Shown: one piece after another, positions 19,413 to 30,241 of the stretch | Position numbering within the stretch: the first letter of the stretch is position 1 | How the letters are laid out: every line of letters starts with the position of its first letter | DNA from: Gracilaria domingensis | Lineage: Eukaryota; Rhodophyta; Florideophyceae; Gracilariales; Gracilariaceae | Direction: 5' to 3' | Length of the DNA: 64,000 nt | NCBI GenBank assembly: GCA_022539475.1 | Contig: VCMS01000023.1 | Coordinates: forward strand, 124,001-188,000 | Translations under genes and position numbers: made by a program | The notes under the pieces: generated by a model | The model's database searches: none | The model's input: only the letters and a program-made list of their open reading frames with translations | What the model was told of the DNA's origin: nothing

Positions 19413-20737
19413 TTATCTCGCCCCATTTTTTTGTGCCCAGAATACAAACATAAAATCCATCGGCCACAGGCCCACCTTCTCGAACGCCTCAATCACAACC
19501 TTTGATGTATGTGCACGATACCCCGCAATGCTTAGCTTTAGTTCGATGCTATACTCACAAAAGTCGACGAACGCCTTTTTGTTCAGATTATCATGAGTGG
19601 CTCCAACGGTTTCCTTGTACGTCTTATTGATCGATTGGTCACAGACCTGAAAAAAATGTGTGATTTATGCGCGGGACTAAGAACAACTTCAATATTTGGT
19701 GCCTTCGCCTATTCAAGTCACACATAGCCATTGCGCGATTTGTCGCCATCCAAAGTTAACACAATCTTTTTCCTGTCCAGAATATCGGCTGCATGCTTTG
19801 TGATATGGTCGATAACAAACGGAATGAGCTCCATAGTTATTGAGTCCTTATCGTTGCCAACATCGGTTCTGTCATCGGGAAACCAACCCTTGATAGTGAG
19901 CCAGTGACGCACACTGGCGCTGTCTTTGAGTATATCTCGAAAAATCTGTTTGTACTAACAATTCATATCATTCTTGCCTTCAAATATGGAAAAAGAAGGC
20001 ACAATTCTTCCTGAAGCCGAAACGTTAACGACGGCAGTAAGATGCTTGTGTTTACTGTCGCACTTTTTAGTCAGCCCGCCGTGGTGTGTTTCAGAACTCA
20101 CAAATCGCTTGTTGGTTTCTGTTGAATGTATTGTGACTTGTGTCTCGTCTATATTCCACACGGTCTGCAGGTCATGGAGGATTCTTGGCTTTTGTTTTTT
20201 GCAGAGCTTCAATGCGTTAGAAAACGTCTTGGCATGCTCTGGGTGTTGTGCAGCAATCTTGGCACCGTCTCGGCTTTCCATCTTGCGGTATGTCATATCT
20301 CTGTTATGCGCGCGAAAGCTCCGGACCCAGTAATCGGAGGGCAAACCGTTCGAGAATCCGTTCTGACCATCATTCGCCCGTTCTGCCCTTTTAACTTTCA
20401 GGGTCTCACTCTCGCAAGCAAAGCCGCGGTCGGCAATTTCATTCATTCATGCGACAACATGGAGCTTCTCACTGTTAGTTAGAATTGTCCTACGGCCCAC
20501 TTTTGGATCTTGAACTGAATTGTCGTAATTAATGTTTTTCTCTTTTGCGGTCAAAAGTTTAGTTTTCAGTCGACAAACCGTCCTTTTTGATAGGTGACTG
20601 AGCCGTGCTATAGACCGGATGGGTTTGTTTTCTCTCAGAAGTGATATTGCGCTCGCTCTTTGACCGCGAATGGGCTTGAGACATTCTACTCTACCCTTGT
20701 GCGACAGACTTTGTTTACGCATAAAATGCGTTACCAT
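19413..20737 (-). pseudogene. Decayed DDE_1 / pogo-like transposase
   Basis: An ATG at 20737 opens a frame with an N-terminal helix-turn-helix-like part (SIARLSHLSKRTVCRLK), then after an in-frame TGA (20447-20449) MNEIADRGF and the catalytic core: VWNIDETQVTI (first Asp), PSFSIFEGKND, in-frame TAG (19955-19957), IVLTLDGDKSRNGY (second Asp), in-frame TGA and TAG (about 19718 and 19709), LSPAHKSHIF, a frameshift at an A7 run (about 19651-19657), then CDQSINKTYK (third Asp) and a terminal stop at 19413. The motif order is that of pogo/jerky-type DDE_1 transposases. At least four stops and one frameshift make it non-functional. I found no terminal inverted repeats. Confidence 0.75.
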
Positions 20738-22845
20738 TTTGGATTGCCGAAGTTCATATCGCCTGAATTGTAGTACGCAGTTTACGTGAGCGTTTGTTAC
20801 GTCTTATAGTAGTGCGTATCATTGTTATGGTGCGCTTTAATTTTGAATAGAAAAGAATCTGTAGGTGAAGGATGTCAAGTGAAATTGTGGTGTGTTTGAC
20901 CAAAGTATACAGCTGTTCTTTACAAGAAGCGCGCTCTTTCAGTTTGAACTATGAGGCGTACGTTTTCTCATAGGGGAGCTTTGCAACGAAGCCAATTGCC
21001 GGGCTGTTAAAGCTACCATCGACTCTTCTGTGATGAATAAAGGTCAACGAGCGTCAATGTCCCACATTAGCTGTTGTGCCACATTGCGCTGCCAAGGAAG
21101 GTATATATATATACATGTCTGCCGCTCTCGCCCAAAGTAGGCGCGCAACGCAGGGGGAGAGGTATGAAACACAAGGTATTGGCGCGCAAGACAAGATGTA
21201 GCTTCAATTAATTTTCTAACGTTGTACACAGCTCAACTTGACATTTGTGCACCGGCTGTGCCGTACAACATCGCCTAATCGGCCATCATATTTGAGCGCT
21301 CGTTTGTCACTCCAAAACAACAATGCCACAAACTGCAACCTCCGCGCATCTCCCCACTTGTGTGCGAGCCTTTTTTTCTTTTTTTTTTCTGTGTGCTGCC
21401 ACCAGCGCTAGAGCTTAGGTTATTGGCGTTTCACATCTGGGACGGTTGCAGTTGATCATGTCCATAAGCGCGTTGCTTTTTGTGAGTTGTCTCAACAGTT
21501 TGCCGGCCTGCGTGTGGTGCATACACAGTTGTGTCGTGCCATGTGTCGTATGTGGTCGGAGCAATTGCTCGGTCATTAACAACAAAGCGTGTTCCACTGT
21601 TTGCTTTTTTGAGTGCGTTTGTCCAACAGACTTGACTTTTTAGTAGTAGTAGGTGTTAAAAAAACATGCTGCATGTACTTGTAGTAGATGTATACGCAAA
21701 AGTGTGCAACAAAGGAGGCGGACAAGCTTTACTTGGAGCTCAGCAACTGCAAGCGTGCTGCGATGAGTGCAGTTGGGAACGCTACGCCACAGGTGAGTTC
21801 GATACCGTTGCGGAATTGTACGCGTTCTGTCGATGTGCTGATGAATTCAAAGTGGCACGATAAGTAACGCAGCGGAGGCAGCGTCGAAATAAAGAGTGTG
21901 CAAGCAAGCCGAATTGAAGAACGCTATAACATGATGTTGCGGTGGAAAACAAGAGGCACAGGGTTTTTTTTAACGACGAGCGTCGCTCTCGGCTGGCGCG
22001 GCAGGATGTTTTGTTGTGCGGCAGGAATGTCTATCGCGCGGTTTGCACGCGGGCGGGATGGAAAGAGGCAGATTGTGCGCGAAACAGCCGCCATGTATGA
22101 TACCTGACGACCAGCGCGCGCGATGGGCGCTGCTGTTGACGCAGAAACATATCGATAATGTGACGCTCACGAGCGGTGCGGCAAACTCAAGTGCGCGCCG
22201 AAAGAAGAAAAAAAAAGGTGGCGGGGGGGGGGGGGCGTGACCACAAAGAAGCAATGAGCTGCGAGCACGAGCGCCGTCGAGTATACTCTCTCTCGCCGAC
22301 GAGTCGTCGCGCCGCACTGCCAGATGCGCGAGGCGACGAATGGCGGCGCGCGCATATGCGGCGCGTTCGCGCCGCCCGAGCTCACGACTGCCGCCGAGGC
22401 GCTTCGCGCCGGCGCGCGCCGGCGACCGCCACGGCGGCGCGCGGCGCCGCCGGCCGCGGCGCGTACGTGCGCCACTCGGGAGCGCCGCGCGCGTGGCTGC
22501 CGCGCCTCGCGGGCGCGCGGCGCACACGGTCGCGCGAGGCGCGCCGACTGCGCCCGCGGCGCGCCTTTAAGCGCGCCGCGTCGCGCCGCGCACATGGCGC
22601 GCGCGCCGCGGAACGCCGCGCGCGCCACCAACGGGCGCGGCTGCGGGCGCGGCTGCGGGCGCGGCGCCGCCGCGCGCGCGCACGCGGCTCGCGCCATGAT
22701 TTACACGCCGCGGCGGCGGCGGCTGCGGCACGGCTTGCAAATCGTTTGGAAACACGCCGCGCAGCGAGAGATGACGCGTCTGCGACACACGTCACGGCGC
22801 GTGGCGGCTATACGGCGCGTGGCTCACGCGCCGCCGCGATGCAAT
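20738..22845. other. Long intergenic region, simple repeats only
   Basis: About 2.1 kb without a supported gene. It holds a (TA)n run near 21102-21112, poly-T near 21370-21390, an A/G tract and a 13-G run at 22223-22235. From about 22300 the sequence passes into the GC island, and long frames there are composition artefacts. Confidence 0.6.
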
Positions 22846-22881
22846 GCGCGCGCGCGCGCGCGCGCGCGCGCGCGTATAAAA
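22846..22881 (+). promoter_or_regulatory. 29-bp alternating GC run abutting a TATA box
   Basis: A 29-bp strictly alternating G/C run (22846-22874) leads directly into TATAAAA (22875-22881), 63 bp before the ATG of the next gene. Alternating CG of this length can adopt Z-DNA. The TATA box supports a genuine promoter. Confidence 0.55.
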
Positions 22882-22943
22882 GCGGCGCGCGCGCGGCGCG
22901 GCGGCTGCGCGCGCGGGGGGCGGGGGGGCGGGCGAGAAGCGCC

Positions 22944-23588
22944 ATGTCGCGCCGAGCGCCGCTGCCCGATCCGAGCGACCTGCTGCCCAAGGGCTACGCG
23001 CCGCGGCGCGGCGCGGCGCCGCCGGCGCGGCGCGCGGCGCCGGAGCGCGCGCGCGCCGTGCCGGAGCGGCAGCGCGGCGGCGGCGCGCAGCAGCGGCAGC
23101 GCGGCGGCGCGGCCGGCGCGCGGCCGGCGGCGGCGGCGCCCAAGTTCAACCGGTCGCGCCCCAACAACGTGGAGCGGCCGGTGGCGGAGCTGCAGCGCGT
23201 GCCGGCCATGTCGCCGCAGCAGTGGGCCAAGGAGTCGCAGCGCTTCGTCAAGCACTACCTGCCGCTGGTGGAGCGCGGCATCGACATCGAGCCGCTGGTG
23301 CGCGCCAACGCGCGCGCCGCGGCGGCCGCGGCGGGCCACAAGCGGCTGTCGCGCGAGGTGCCGCCGCTGCTCATCCCGCCGTCGGCCATCCCGGAGTACA
23401 AGGGCGTGCTGACGCCCGAGGAGCTGGACGCGGCGTCGCACGCGCCGCCGCGGCCCGCGGCGGCGCCCGCGCCCGCGGCGCCCGCGGCGCCCGCGGCGCC
23501 CGCGCCCGCGCCGTCCACCGCCGTGACGCAGGCGCGCGCGACGCCGGCGCTGGCGCGCGCGGCGGCGCGGCCGCCGCGGCGCGCGCCT

Positions 23589-23630
<42 letters not shown>

Positions 23631-23817
23631 ATTGGGGACGCGCTCGATCAGCGGCCGCTGTCGCGCGCGCACGCGGCGGTGCTGAGCGCGGCGGCGGCGC
23701 AGCGGCGCGCCGTGGCGGCCGGGGCGGTTCCTCCGCCGTGGATGGCGTGCGCGCCGTCGCGGCAGCTGATGGGGTCGCTCGGCAATGGCGGCGCGGCGTC
23801 GTCGTCGTCGGCGGCGG

Positions 23818-23863
<46 letters not shown>

Positions 23864-23945
23864 AAGGGCGCCATCGTCGTCGTCAATTGCGCGGTCGGGG
23901 TCGGGCAAGCGGCCGTCCCGACAGCATCACGCGTGGCAGCGCTGA
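22944..23945 (+). CDS. Ala-rich orphan protein, 333 residues
   Basis: The start MSRRAPLPDPSDLLP at 22944 is chosen because a TATA box lies 63 bp upstream; the frame extends further upstream only through composition-driven sequence. An N-terminal basic, Arg/Ala-rich part is followed by a better-conserved-looking block at about 70-155 (FNRSRPNNVERPVAELQRV, WAKESQRFVKHYLPLVERG, then PPLLIPPSAIPEYKGVLTPEELDA). After that come long Ala/Pro tracts and a Ser/Ala-rich end. No family recognised and no membrane segment. The non-repetitive central block argues for a real protein rather than a GC artefact. It converges on the amidotransferase gene (180 bp). Confidence 0.6.
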
Positions 23946-24125
23946 GCGCGGAGCGCGGAGCGCGGAGCGCGGAGCGCGGGCTGTTCTGGGAGCATGTATG
24001 ACGCAGACAAGATATTTGTAAATAGCTTTGTCGCGTGCAGCGAGCGCAGCGCGGCTGCTGCAAACGGCGAAGGTAGCTAGGTTTTTTATGTCGGCTGTAG
24101 ATAGGGTATGAGAGAAAGCGTGTTG

Positions 24126-25230
24126 TCACACGCGGCGCGGCGGCGGCGGCGGCCGCGCCGCGGCCAGGTTGAGCGCGGCCAGCCGCTGCAGCGCCGGCTG
24201 CTGCTGCGCCAGCATGCGCAGCACGAACGTGCCGCCGTGCACGGTGGCGCCCGAGCGCACGATGCGCTGCACGTGCTCCTTGGAGTAGCGCCGCCGCGGC
24301 GCGCGCCGCGCCAGCCGCGCCAGCGCCGTCGGCAGCTCGCGCGGCTGCAGCGCCGGCGCCGGCGCCGGCGGCGCGGCGGCCAGCCGGCGCGCGTACGCGC
24401 GCGCGGCGGTGACAAACGCCTGGTACGGCAGCGGGCACGCGGCGTAGTCGAAGCGCGGCGGCTGGTCGCGCAGCGCGGCGGCGGCGTCCTGCATGCGCTC
24501 CGGGTGGAACTGCAGCCCGACGCAGAAGCGGCCGGCCGGCGGGTCGTACAGGCGCGGGTCGTAGAACGCCTCCACCAGCCCGTCGGGCGCGCGCGCCATG
24601 GGCGCGAAGCGGCGCGCCAGCGTGTGGATGCCCTGGTGGTGGTAGCTGTTGACGGACAGGCGCGCGGCGCGGAACCACTCGAACAGCGGCGTGTCGCGCC
24701 GCACGGCCAGCGCGTGGCGGTGGGCGTCGTAGTTGGCGTAGTCGATGTGGCGCGCGGCGGCGGGCAGGGCGCACTGCAGGTCGGCGTGCAGCGTGCCGCC
24801 GGCCGCGGCGTTGAGCAGCTGGCAGCCGCGGCAGATGGCCAGCACGGGCACGTGGTGGCGCAGCGCGAAGCGCGCCAGCGCCAGCTCCACGCGGTCGCGC
24901 TCGCGGTCGCCCGCCGTGTCGCCCGCGTGGCGCGCGCGCACCGCCGCCGCCTGCGCCGCGCTCAGCGGCGCCGCGAACGCGCCGGCCATTGCGCTCACGT
25001 CCTCGCCCTCCACCAGCAGCACGCCGTGGATCGGGCGGTACGCGCGCAGCAGCGCGCCGATGGGCGGCGTGCGCGGCACGATCACCGGCTGCGCGCCGTG
25101 GCGCAGCAGCAGGCTCAGGTGGTACTCGCCCACAAAGTTGACGTACTTGCGCTTGCGCTCCAGCCGCCGCGCCACCACCAGCACGCGCGGGAACGCGTGC
25201 GCCGGCGGCGGCGGCGGCGGCGGCGGGGGG

Positions 25231-25262
<32 letters not shown>

Positions 25263-25325
25263 GTGCGGCGGCGCGCGCGGCGGCGGCGGCGGCTGCGGCG
25301 GCGCTGGCGGCGGGGGGGTCGGCAT
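24126..25325 (-). CDS. Class I glutamine amidotransferase-like protein (peptidase C26)
   Basis: A 399-residue protein from the first usable ATG at 25325. It resembles gamma-glutamyl-gamma-aminobutyrate hydrolases and plant GAT1-like proteins, which hydrolyse gamma-glutamyl bonds. Residues 1-43 are almost pure Pro/Ala with a run of 19 prolines. The domain then shows RVLVVARRLERKRKYVNFVGEY, PIHGVLLVEGEDVS, the nucleophile elbow VLAICRGCQLLN (Cys), the HHQ near VNSYHHQGIH, and the catalytic His-Glu in GLQFHPERM. The C-terminal about 100 residues are an Ala/Arg-rich extension. Codon third positions are nearly all G/C. The 5' leader carries two copies of a 17-bp gtttgtgcttgtgcagc-type repeat. The exact substrate is unknown. 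Confidence 0.88.
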
Positions 25326-26015
25326 GTTTGTGCTTGTGCAGCGTTTGTGCTTGTGCAGCTTTTGTGCTGAAGAAGCGCGCGGCGCGGCGGCGGCGCTCGC
25401 GCTAAAGAAGCGCGCGGCGCGCGGCGGGCGCGGAAGACGCGCGCCGCGCGGCGCGCGTCCGGCGGCGGCAGTGGAAGTTGCGCGTGCAGATGGAGAGCGC
25501 CGCAGAGCAACTGCCGCGTCAGCAGCGGCGAGCCAGCGCGACGCGCTGACCATGCGCCACGCGCGCCACGTGCGCGCGCGCCGCCTCGCGCGCCGCCGCC
25601 GCTTCGGCCGCTGCGCGCGCGCGGCGCGCGGCCGCTGCGCGGCCGCTGTGCGGCGGCGGCGCGCCGCGATGCGCATCGGCCGCGCGCAAATATCTCGCGC
25701 GCGCGCCGTGCGCACTGCATGCGCGCGCCGCCGCAGCGCTCGGCGCCGAACGGACGGCGCTGCGCGCGCCGCTGCGCCGCCGCCGCCAGCCGCGCCGTCT
25801 GTCCGCGCGCCGCGCCCGCGCGCCGCCTTAAGCCGCCGCCTCCCGCCCCCCCCCCCTCCGCGCGCGCCGCCCGCCGCCGTATCTTCGCGTATCTGCCCCC
25901 CCCCGCCGCCGCCGCCGCCGCCGCCGTCGCCGCCCGCGCGCCCGCGACAGCGCGCCGCCCCGCCGCCCGCCCGCCCGCGCCGCCCCCCGCCCCGCGCCGC
26001 CCCCCGCCCCGCGCC
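25326..26015. promoter_or_regulatory. GC-rich divergent promoter region
   Basis: 690 bp between the divergent starts of the amidotransferase and DUF547 genes, extremely GC-rich and full of CGCG. No TATA box is visible on either side. Long frames crossing it are artefacts of composition. Confidence 0.5.
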
Positions 26016-27245
26016 ATGCCGGCCGGCAAGCGCGAGCGCGCGCGCGCCGCGCCGCGCGCGTCCTTCTCGGCGCCGGACCAGCGCCTGCCGCCGTCGCCGC
26101 CGCCGCCGCCGCGCGCCGCCGCGCCGTCGCCGCCCTCCGCGCTCATGGCCGCCGTGCGCGCGCGCTACCGCGACGCCGTCGCCACGCTGTTCGGCACGCG
26201 CCCGCGCGTGCTCAACGCGCCCTGCCTGCTGTCCGCCGCGGCGCTCGAGCCCGCGCGCGCGCGCGCGCGCAAGCGCGCCGCGCCCGCGCGCCCCGACAGC
26301 GCGCGCAAGCGCGCGCGCACCGCCGCCGCCGCCGCCGCCGCCGACCAGGTGGTGCCGTCGCGCGTCGTGCGCGCGCGCCCGCGCTGCGCGGACGCGCTCG
26401 AGTGCTCGTGCGCCGCCCCGATATGGCACGCGCGCGGCATTGGGCCGCCGCTCATGCTGCGCACGGCCGAGGAGCTCAGCGAGCGCATCATCAAGCTGTA
26501 CGGCCGCGCCATTGACGCCGCCACCAACGAGGTCCACTACGCGTCGCTGCAGAGCTCGCGCCCCTTTCACCAGTACCTCGTGTCGGCGTGCAAGCTGCGC
26601 TACTTTGACCCCACGCTGCTCGCCGAGCACCACCGCAAGGCCTTCTTCCTCAACGTGTACAACAGCCTCATGATCCACGCCATCGCCGTCATGTCGCGCC
26701 CGCGCACAAAGTACGAGCGCATTTCGCTGTTCAACGTCGCCACCTACAACATTGGCGGCCGCCTCTACTCGCTCAACATGATTGAGCATGGCATTCTGCG
26801 CGCCAACCGCCCGGGCTGCGGCCCGTTTGCGCAGCCCACCTTTGCGGAAGACGACGCGCGACGGCAGTGCGTGCTGCCGCACGTCGACCCGCGCATCCAT
26901 TTTGCACTCAACTGCGGCGCCAGGAGCTGCCCCGCCGTCCGCTTCTACAAGGCCGACACGCTCGACTCCACGCTGGACATTGCCACCACCAGCTACTTGC
27001 AGGACGTTCAGGTCGACGTCGAGCAGCGAACCGTCACGTTGCCAAAGCTGTTTCAATGGTACAAGCGAGATTTTAGCTCGGCTGGCGACCTTGACGAGCT
27101 TATCGAGTGGACATTGGCCTACTTGGATTCGGAAAAGCGACGCCAAATCGATACATTGCTTCGCGATAAGAAGCAACACTCCCGTGCCTTCAAAGTCGTG
27201 TTTGCAGAGTATGACTGGACCATCAACGACAGCTCTGCCCGCTAA
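26016..27245 (+). CDS. DUF547-domain protein
   Basis: A 409-residue protein from ATG 26016. Residues 1-135 are Ala/Arg/Pro-rich and low-complexity. Residues about 165-330 match DUF547, a domain of unknown function widespread in plants, algae and bacteria: FHQYLVSACKLRYFD, HRKAFFLNVYNSLMIHA, YNIGGRLYSLNMIEHGILR, then HFALNCGARSCPAVRFY. In plants the domain is often found with a leucine-zipper N-terminus, which is not seen here. Base composition falls sharply within the gene: the 5' two thirds are extremely GC-rich, while the last about 270 bp have ordinary composition. Single exon. The molecular role is unknown. Confidence 0.88.
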   Translation: MPAGKRERARAAPRASFSAPDQRLPPSPPPPPRAAAPSPPSALMAAVRARYRDAVATLFGTRPRVLNAPCLLSAAALEPARARARKRAAPARPDSARKRARTAAAAAAADQVVPSRVVRARPRCADALECSCAAPIWHARGIGPPLMLRTAEELSERIIKLYGRAIDAATNEVHYASLQSSRPFHQYLVSACKLRYFDPTLLAEHHRKAFFLNVYNSLMIHAIAVMSRPRTKYERISLFNVATYNIGGRLYSLNMIEHGILRANRPGCGPFAQPTFAEDDARRQCVLPHVDPRIHFALNCGARSCPAVRFYKADTLDSTLDIATTSYLQDVQVDVEQRTVTLPKLFQWYKRDFSSAGDLDELIEWTLAYLDSEKRRQIDTLLRDKKQHSRAFKVVFAEYDWTINDSSAR

Positions 27246-28132
27246 CTCGTACATAACAATCTTTCCGTCACCGTGTCGCTTTCCTTTTCCTTTTCCTTTT
27301 TTGTTGTGCTGCAAGCGCTTTTGCTAACATACCCTTGGCTGTATACTGCACACTCGAATGTGCTCAATAGTCTGCCAATCAATGTCCTCCCCTTATTAAC
27401 TGTTGGTCTTGGCGTGTGCTGTGCTGGCGTTGCTGTTTGCGCTGCTTGCAGCGATGCTACTCACACCAGTTGTTGCTACACCTCAGCACAGCCCTTAGGG
27501 TAACGCGTTCTCCGTTCTTTTTCTTAAAAAAAGTACACTGACTATCTTAACATGTTTGCATTGCAACTCGCAAAAAACTTTTTGTCATGCTCTCTTTTAC
27601 GAGCGTGGAGGAGCGATGCTGTAACCTTTCACAGCAGCTGGCACCTGAATTATCCTGGTAAACGATCGATTATTGCAATCTATTTGTGACACACTTCTCT
27701 AGCATACCCCTGCTACACGACTACAAGCGTAGTCTGTGTAAATGAAACGCGCCGGTATTGCGTGACAAAACCGTCGCACCCGAGCCAATGCAAAACTTCA
27801 ATCTCATCCATTATTTCGTGTCGATTCCATGAAGGTCGTTTCTCATATGAGCTGCAAAAGAATGGTATGCTTCCGATTAAAGATTGTGTCCGTGCACTCA
27901 ATGCTTTTGCTGATTCAGTCCAGCGCTATAGAGACACGAAAAACATCTTTACCAGCCTTGGAAACATTTGGTCTTGACCAACGCGCCGAGACAAGTTGGC
28001 CTACTTTGCTGTTTTCTCGTCCCGCCCTCCTTCTTTTTCTTTCGCCGATTTTCACGCAAGTCATGCTGTGCGCATGTCTATAGACATACTTCACTCCGCT
28101 TCAAACTCTGTAGAAGCGCGACGAAACAAAAC
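27246..28132. other. Intergenic, no gene seen
   Basis: About 890 bp of ordinary composition between the DUF547 stop and the MAP kinase start. Pyrimidine-rich stretches near 27275-27305. No recognisable gene. Confidence 0.5.
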
Positions 28133-29545
28133 ATGACAACCCAACAGCAGTCCACAACATCGAACAATGTTGAAGAAGTGGTCTCCCCGACACCAGGAAA
28201 ACGATGTTACGAGATTCGCGGCACGTCCTTCCTGGTTGACGAAAAGTACCAAGTGCTCAGAGCTGTGGGTATCGGCGCGTACGGAATCGTGACGGCTGCA
28301 ATTGACACACAATCAGGTCAAAAGGTCGCCATGAAGAAAATCTCGGGTGTGTTCGACAACATCACAGATGCCAAACGAATTCTCCGCGAAATCCGTCTCA
28401 TGCGTGCATTAGAGCATGATAATGTACGTTTTACAATATTATGCTCCTCAACTGCGTGGAGTGTTCACCTTGTCTGACATGTATGTGAAAATATCGGACC
28501 CTCGTTTAAAGCTTCTCAAGTTGTATGACCTCGAGGCCCCAGCGACTCTTGAGGATTTTAACCAAGTTTATATGGCTAGTCCTCTGTATGACAAAGACCT
28601 GGGCAAAGTGCTGGAATCATCAGTTCAGCTTTCTGATGAACACAACCAATACTTTGTGTATCAGATTCTTTGTGCACTCAAATACCTGCACAGGTAAGTA
28701 ACTCGCAATCTTTCTTTCAGGGGAACTCCCATTTTTTTCTGCTGTTTGGAGTGAACTTTGTTATCCTCCAATGGTTGCTAACCTCTTTTCTGCCTTCAAA
28801 TGCGCTTCGATCATTGCATCGTATTTGGACTTGAAAACATAGCGCTTCCGTCATGCATCGGGATTTGAAACCAGCCAATATTCTTATTCAAGAATCATGC
28901 GACCTTTCCATTTGCGACTTCGGGCTTGCGCGGTACGTGGAAGAAGTTGACGAAGGTCAGCAGGGTATGACGGAATACGTTGTGACTCGTTGGTATCGAG
29001 CACCAGAACTGGTCTTGACAAACGAGTACTCAAATGCAGTCGACCTGTGGGCCGTGGGGTGCATCATGGGAGATCTGCTGGGTCGTAAGGTGCTTTTTCC
29101 TGGAAAGGACTTCAAGCACCAAGTTGAGATAATCTGTGAGATCCTGGGCAAGCCATCAGAAGAAGATATCAAACACGTGACATCATCCAGGGCGCGAAAA
29201 TTCTTGAGCAAGCTTCCGGAATCCGCCGGCGTTGATTTCTCGAATCTGTTTCCGAATGCTAATCCGCATGCTATCGATCTAATGGAAAGGCTTCTTAAGT
29301 TCAACCCCGACAAACGGTTGACAGCGGAGGAAGCATTGGAGCATCCCTATCTCAAAGAGTTTCATGATCCTGAGTTTGAGCTTGTTGCAACAGACCAGAT
29401 TGACATGAGCCAAATTGAACCACGGGTCGAAGGCGGAAGGAGTCTTTCCAAAGACGATTTAAGACGAATGATGCTGGAGGAAATTTATCACTTTCGACCC
29501 GACGCTGACATCTTCAAAAACAATCCAGGGCTGATGCCAAAGTAG
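28133..29545 (+). CDS. ERK-type mitogen-activated protein kinase (TEY)
   Basis: Exons 28133-28423, 28512-28693 and 28843-29545 give 391 residues. Introns of 88 and 149 bp begin GTACGT and GTAAGT and end AAAG and ATAG. Both junctions rebuild the kinase consensus: HDN|LLKLYDL and YLH(S)ASVMHRDLKP. The kinase shows the Gly loop GIGAYGIV, the lysine in VAMKKI, the HRDLKPANIL catalytic loop, DFGLAR, the activation-loop TEY (Thr201, Tyr203) with VVTRWYRAPEL, and the MAPK insert and common-docking region. TEY marks an ERK-like MAPK activated by dual phosphorylation. It should act in cytosol and nucleus. It converges on RRP8. Confidence 0.95.
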
Positions 29546-30241
29546 ATAGATCGAGGATGTATAAAAATTAGGACTTTCTTCTACGTGTCAAAGAAGGAAA
29601 GAGCGCATAGCATGCTTGAGCTCGCCATATCTGAGAAACCCAAGTGGTCATCTAAACCAAGAAAGACCTTCCCCTTCAACTCTGTAGTTCGCACGCACGT
29701 TGACCCAACTCGAAAGCTGAGCACATTCTTGTGTACGGTTTCAGCCTGAAACTTTCAGCAGCGCTCTGCTGGGCCTCCTCAGAACGTTTCCATTCTAAGC
29801 TAGCACTTGCAACCAGCTTCATCATGACTACCAAAGGTGTCCTTAGTAAGCTGTTCAAAGTGTGAGGTAAGGTAAGAAGTTTGGCAAGTTACGCACAACT
29901 GTACGTGTAGCAGAGTCTCAGAGTTTCTTCTGTCGTTGACGAAGTAGGAATGTGGCGTGTATGACGGTGAGTAACTTGCGCAGCACGTTTTCGTTGACGA
30001 ACGGTCCGTATATTCTATCGAGTTTGTTATTTGTGTTCCTACTTCTGGTCATCGTGATGCGCGGATAAGTCTCCGAAAGCGTGATCAAGACGTACGGATG
30101 TCGGCGGTCATCCTTGAGCAAAACATTGTAAAATGGCTGTGGTGCATGAACTGTGGAGGTTTCCACTGCAAGCGCAGTTGCCCCGGTATGATACCGGATA
30201 CTCTCGATGGAAGACAAAGAGCATTGGTTGTTTCTCGGTGG
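29546..30241. other. Intergenic between convergent genes, nothing seen
   Basis: About 700 bp between the MAP kinase and RRP8 stop codons. No recognisable gene, RNA or repeat. Confidence 0.5.

Noticed and set aside
20447-20449. Stop-codon reassignment or read-through in the transposase
   Set aside because: TGA and TAG both occur, together with a frameshift. Decay is simpler, and other genes in the window use stops normally.
22176-22943. Long + strand frame upstream of the Ala-rich orphan
   Set aside because: It is Arg/Ala composition noise of the GC island. The TATA box at 22875 and the ATG at 22944 give a better gene start.
23371-24774. 467-codon minus-strand frame
   Set aside because: Shadow of two genes, low-complexity throughout, no family content.
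24745-26673. 642-codon + strand frame across the GC island
   Set aside because: It overlaps the amidotransferase and DUF547 genes in another frame and is Arg/Ser/Pro noise; GC-rich DNA has few stops.
25326-27314. Extended N-terminus for the amidotransferase (frame runs to 27314)
   Set aside because: The extension is antisense to the DUF547 gene. The first sensible ATG with a plausible leader is at 25325.
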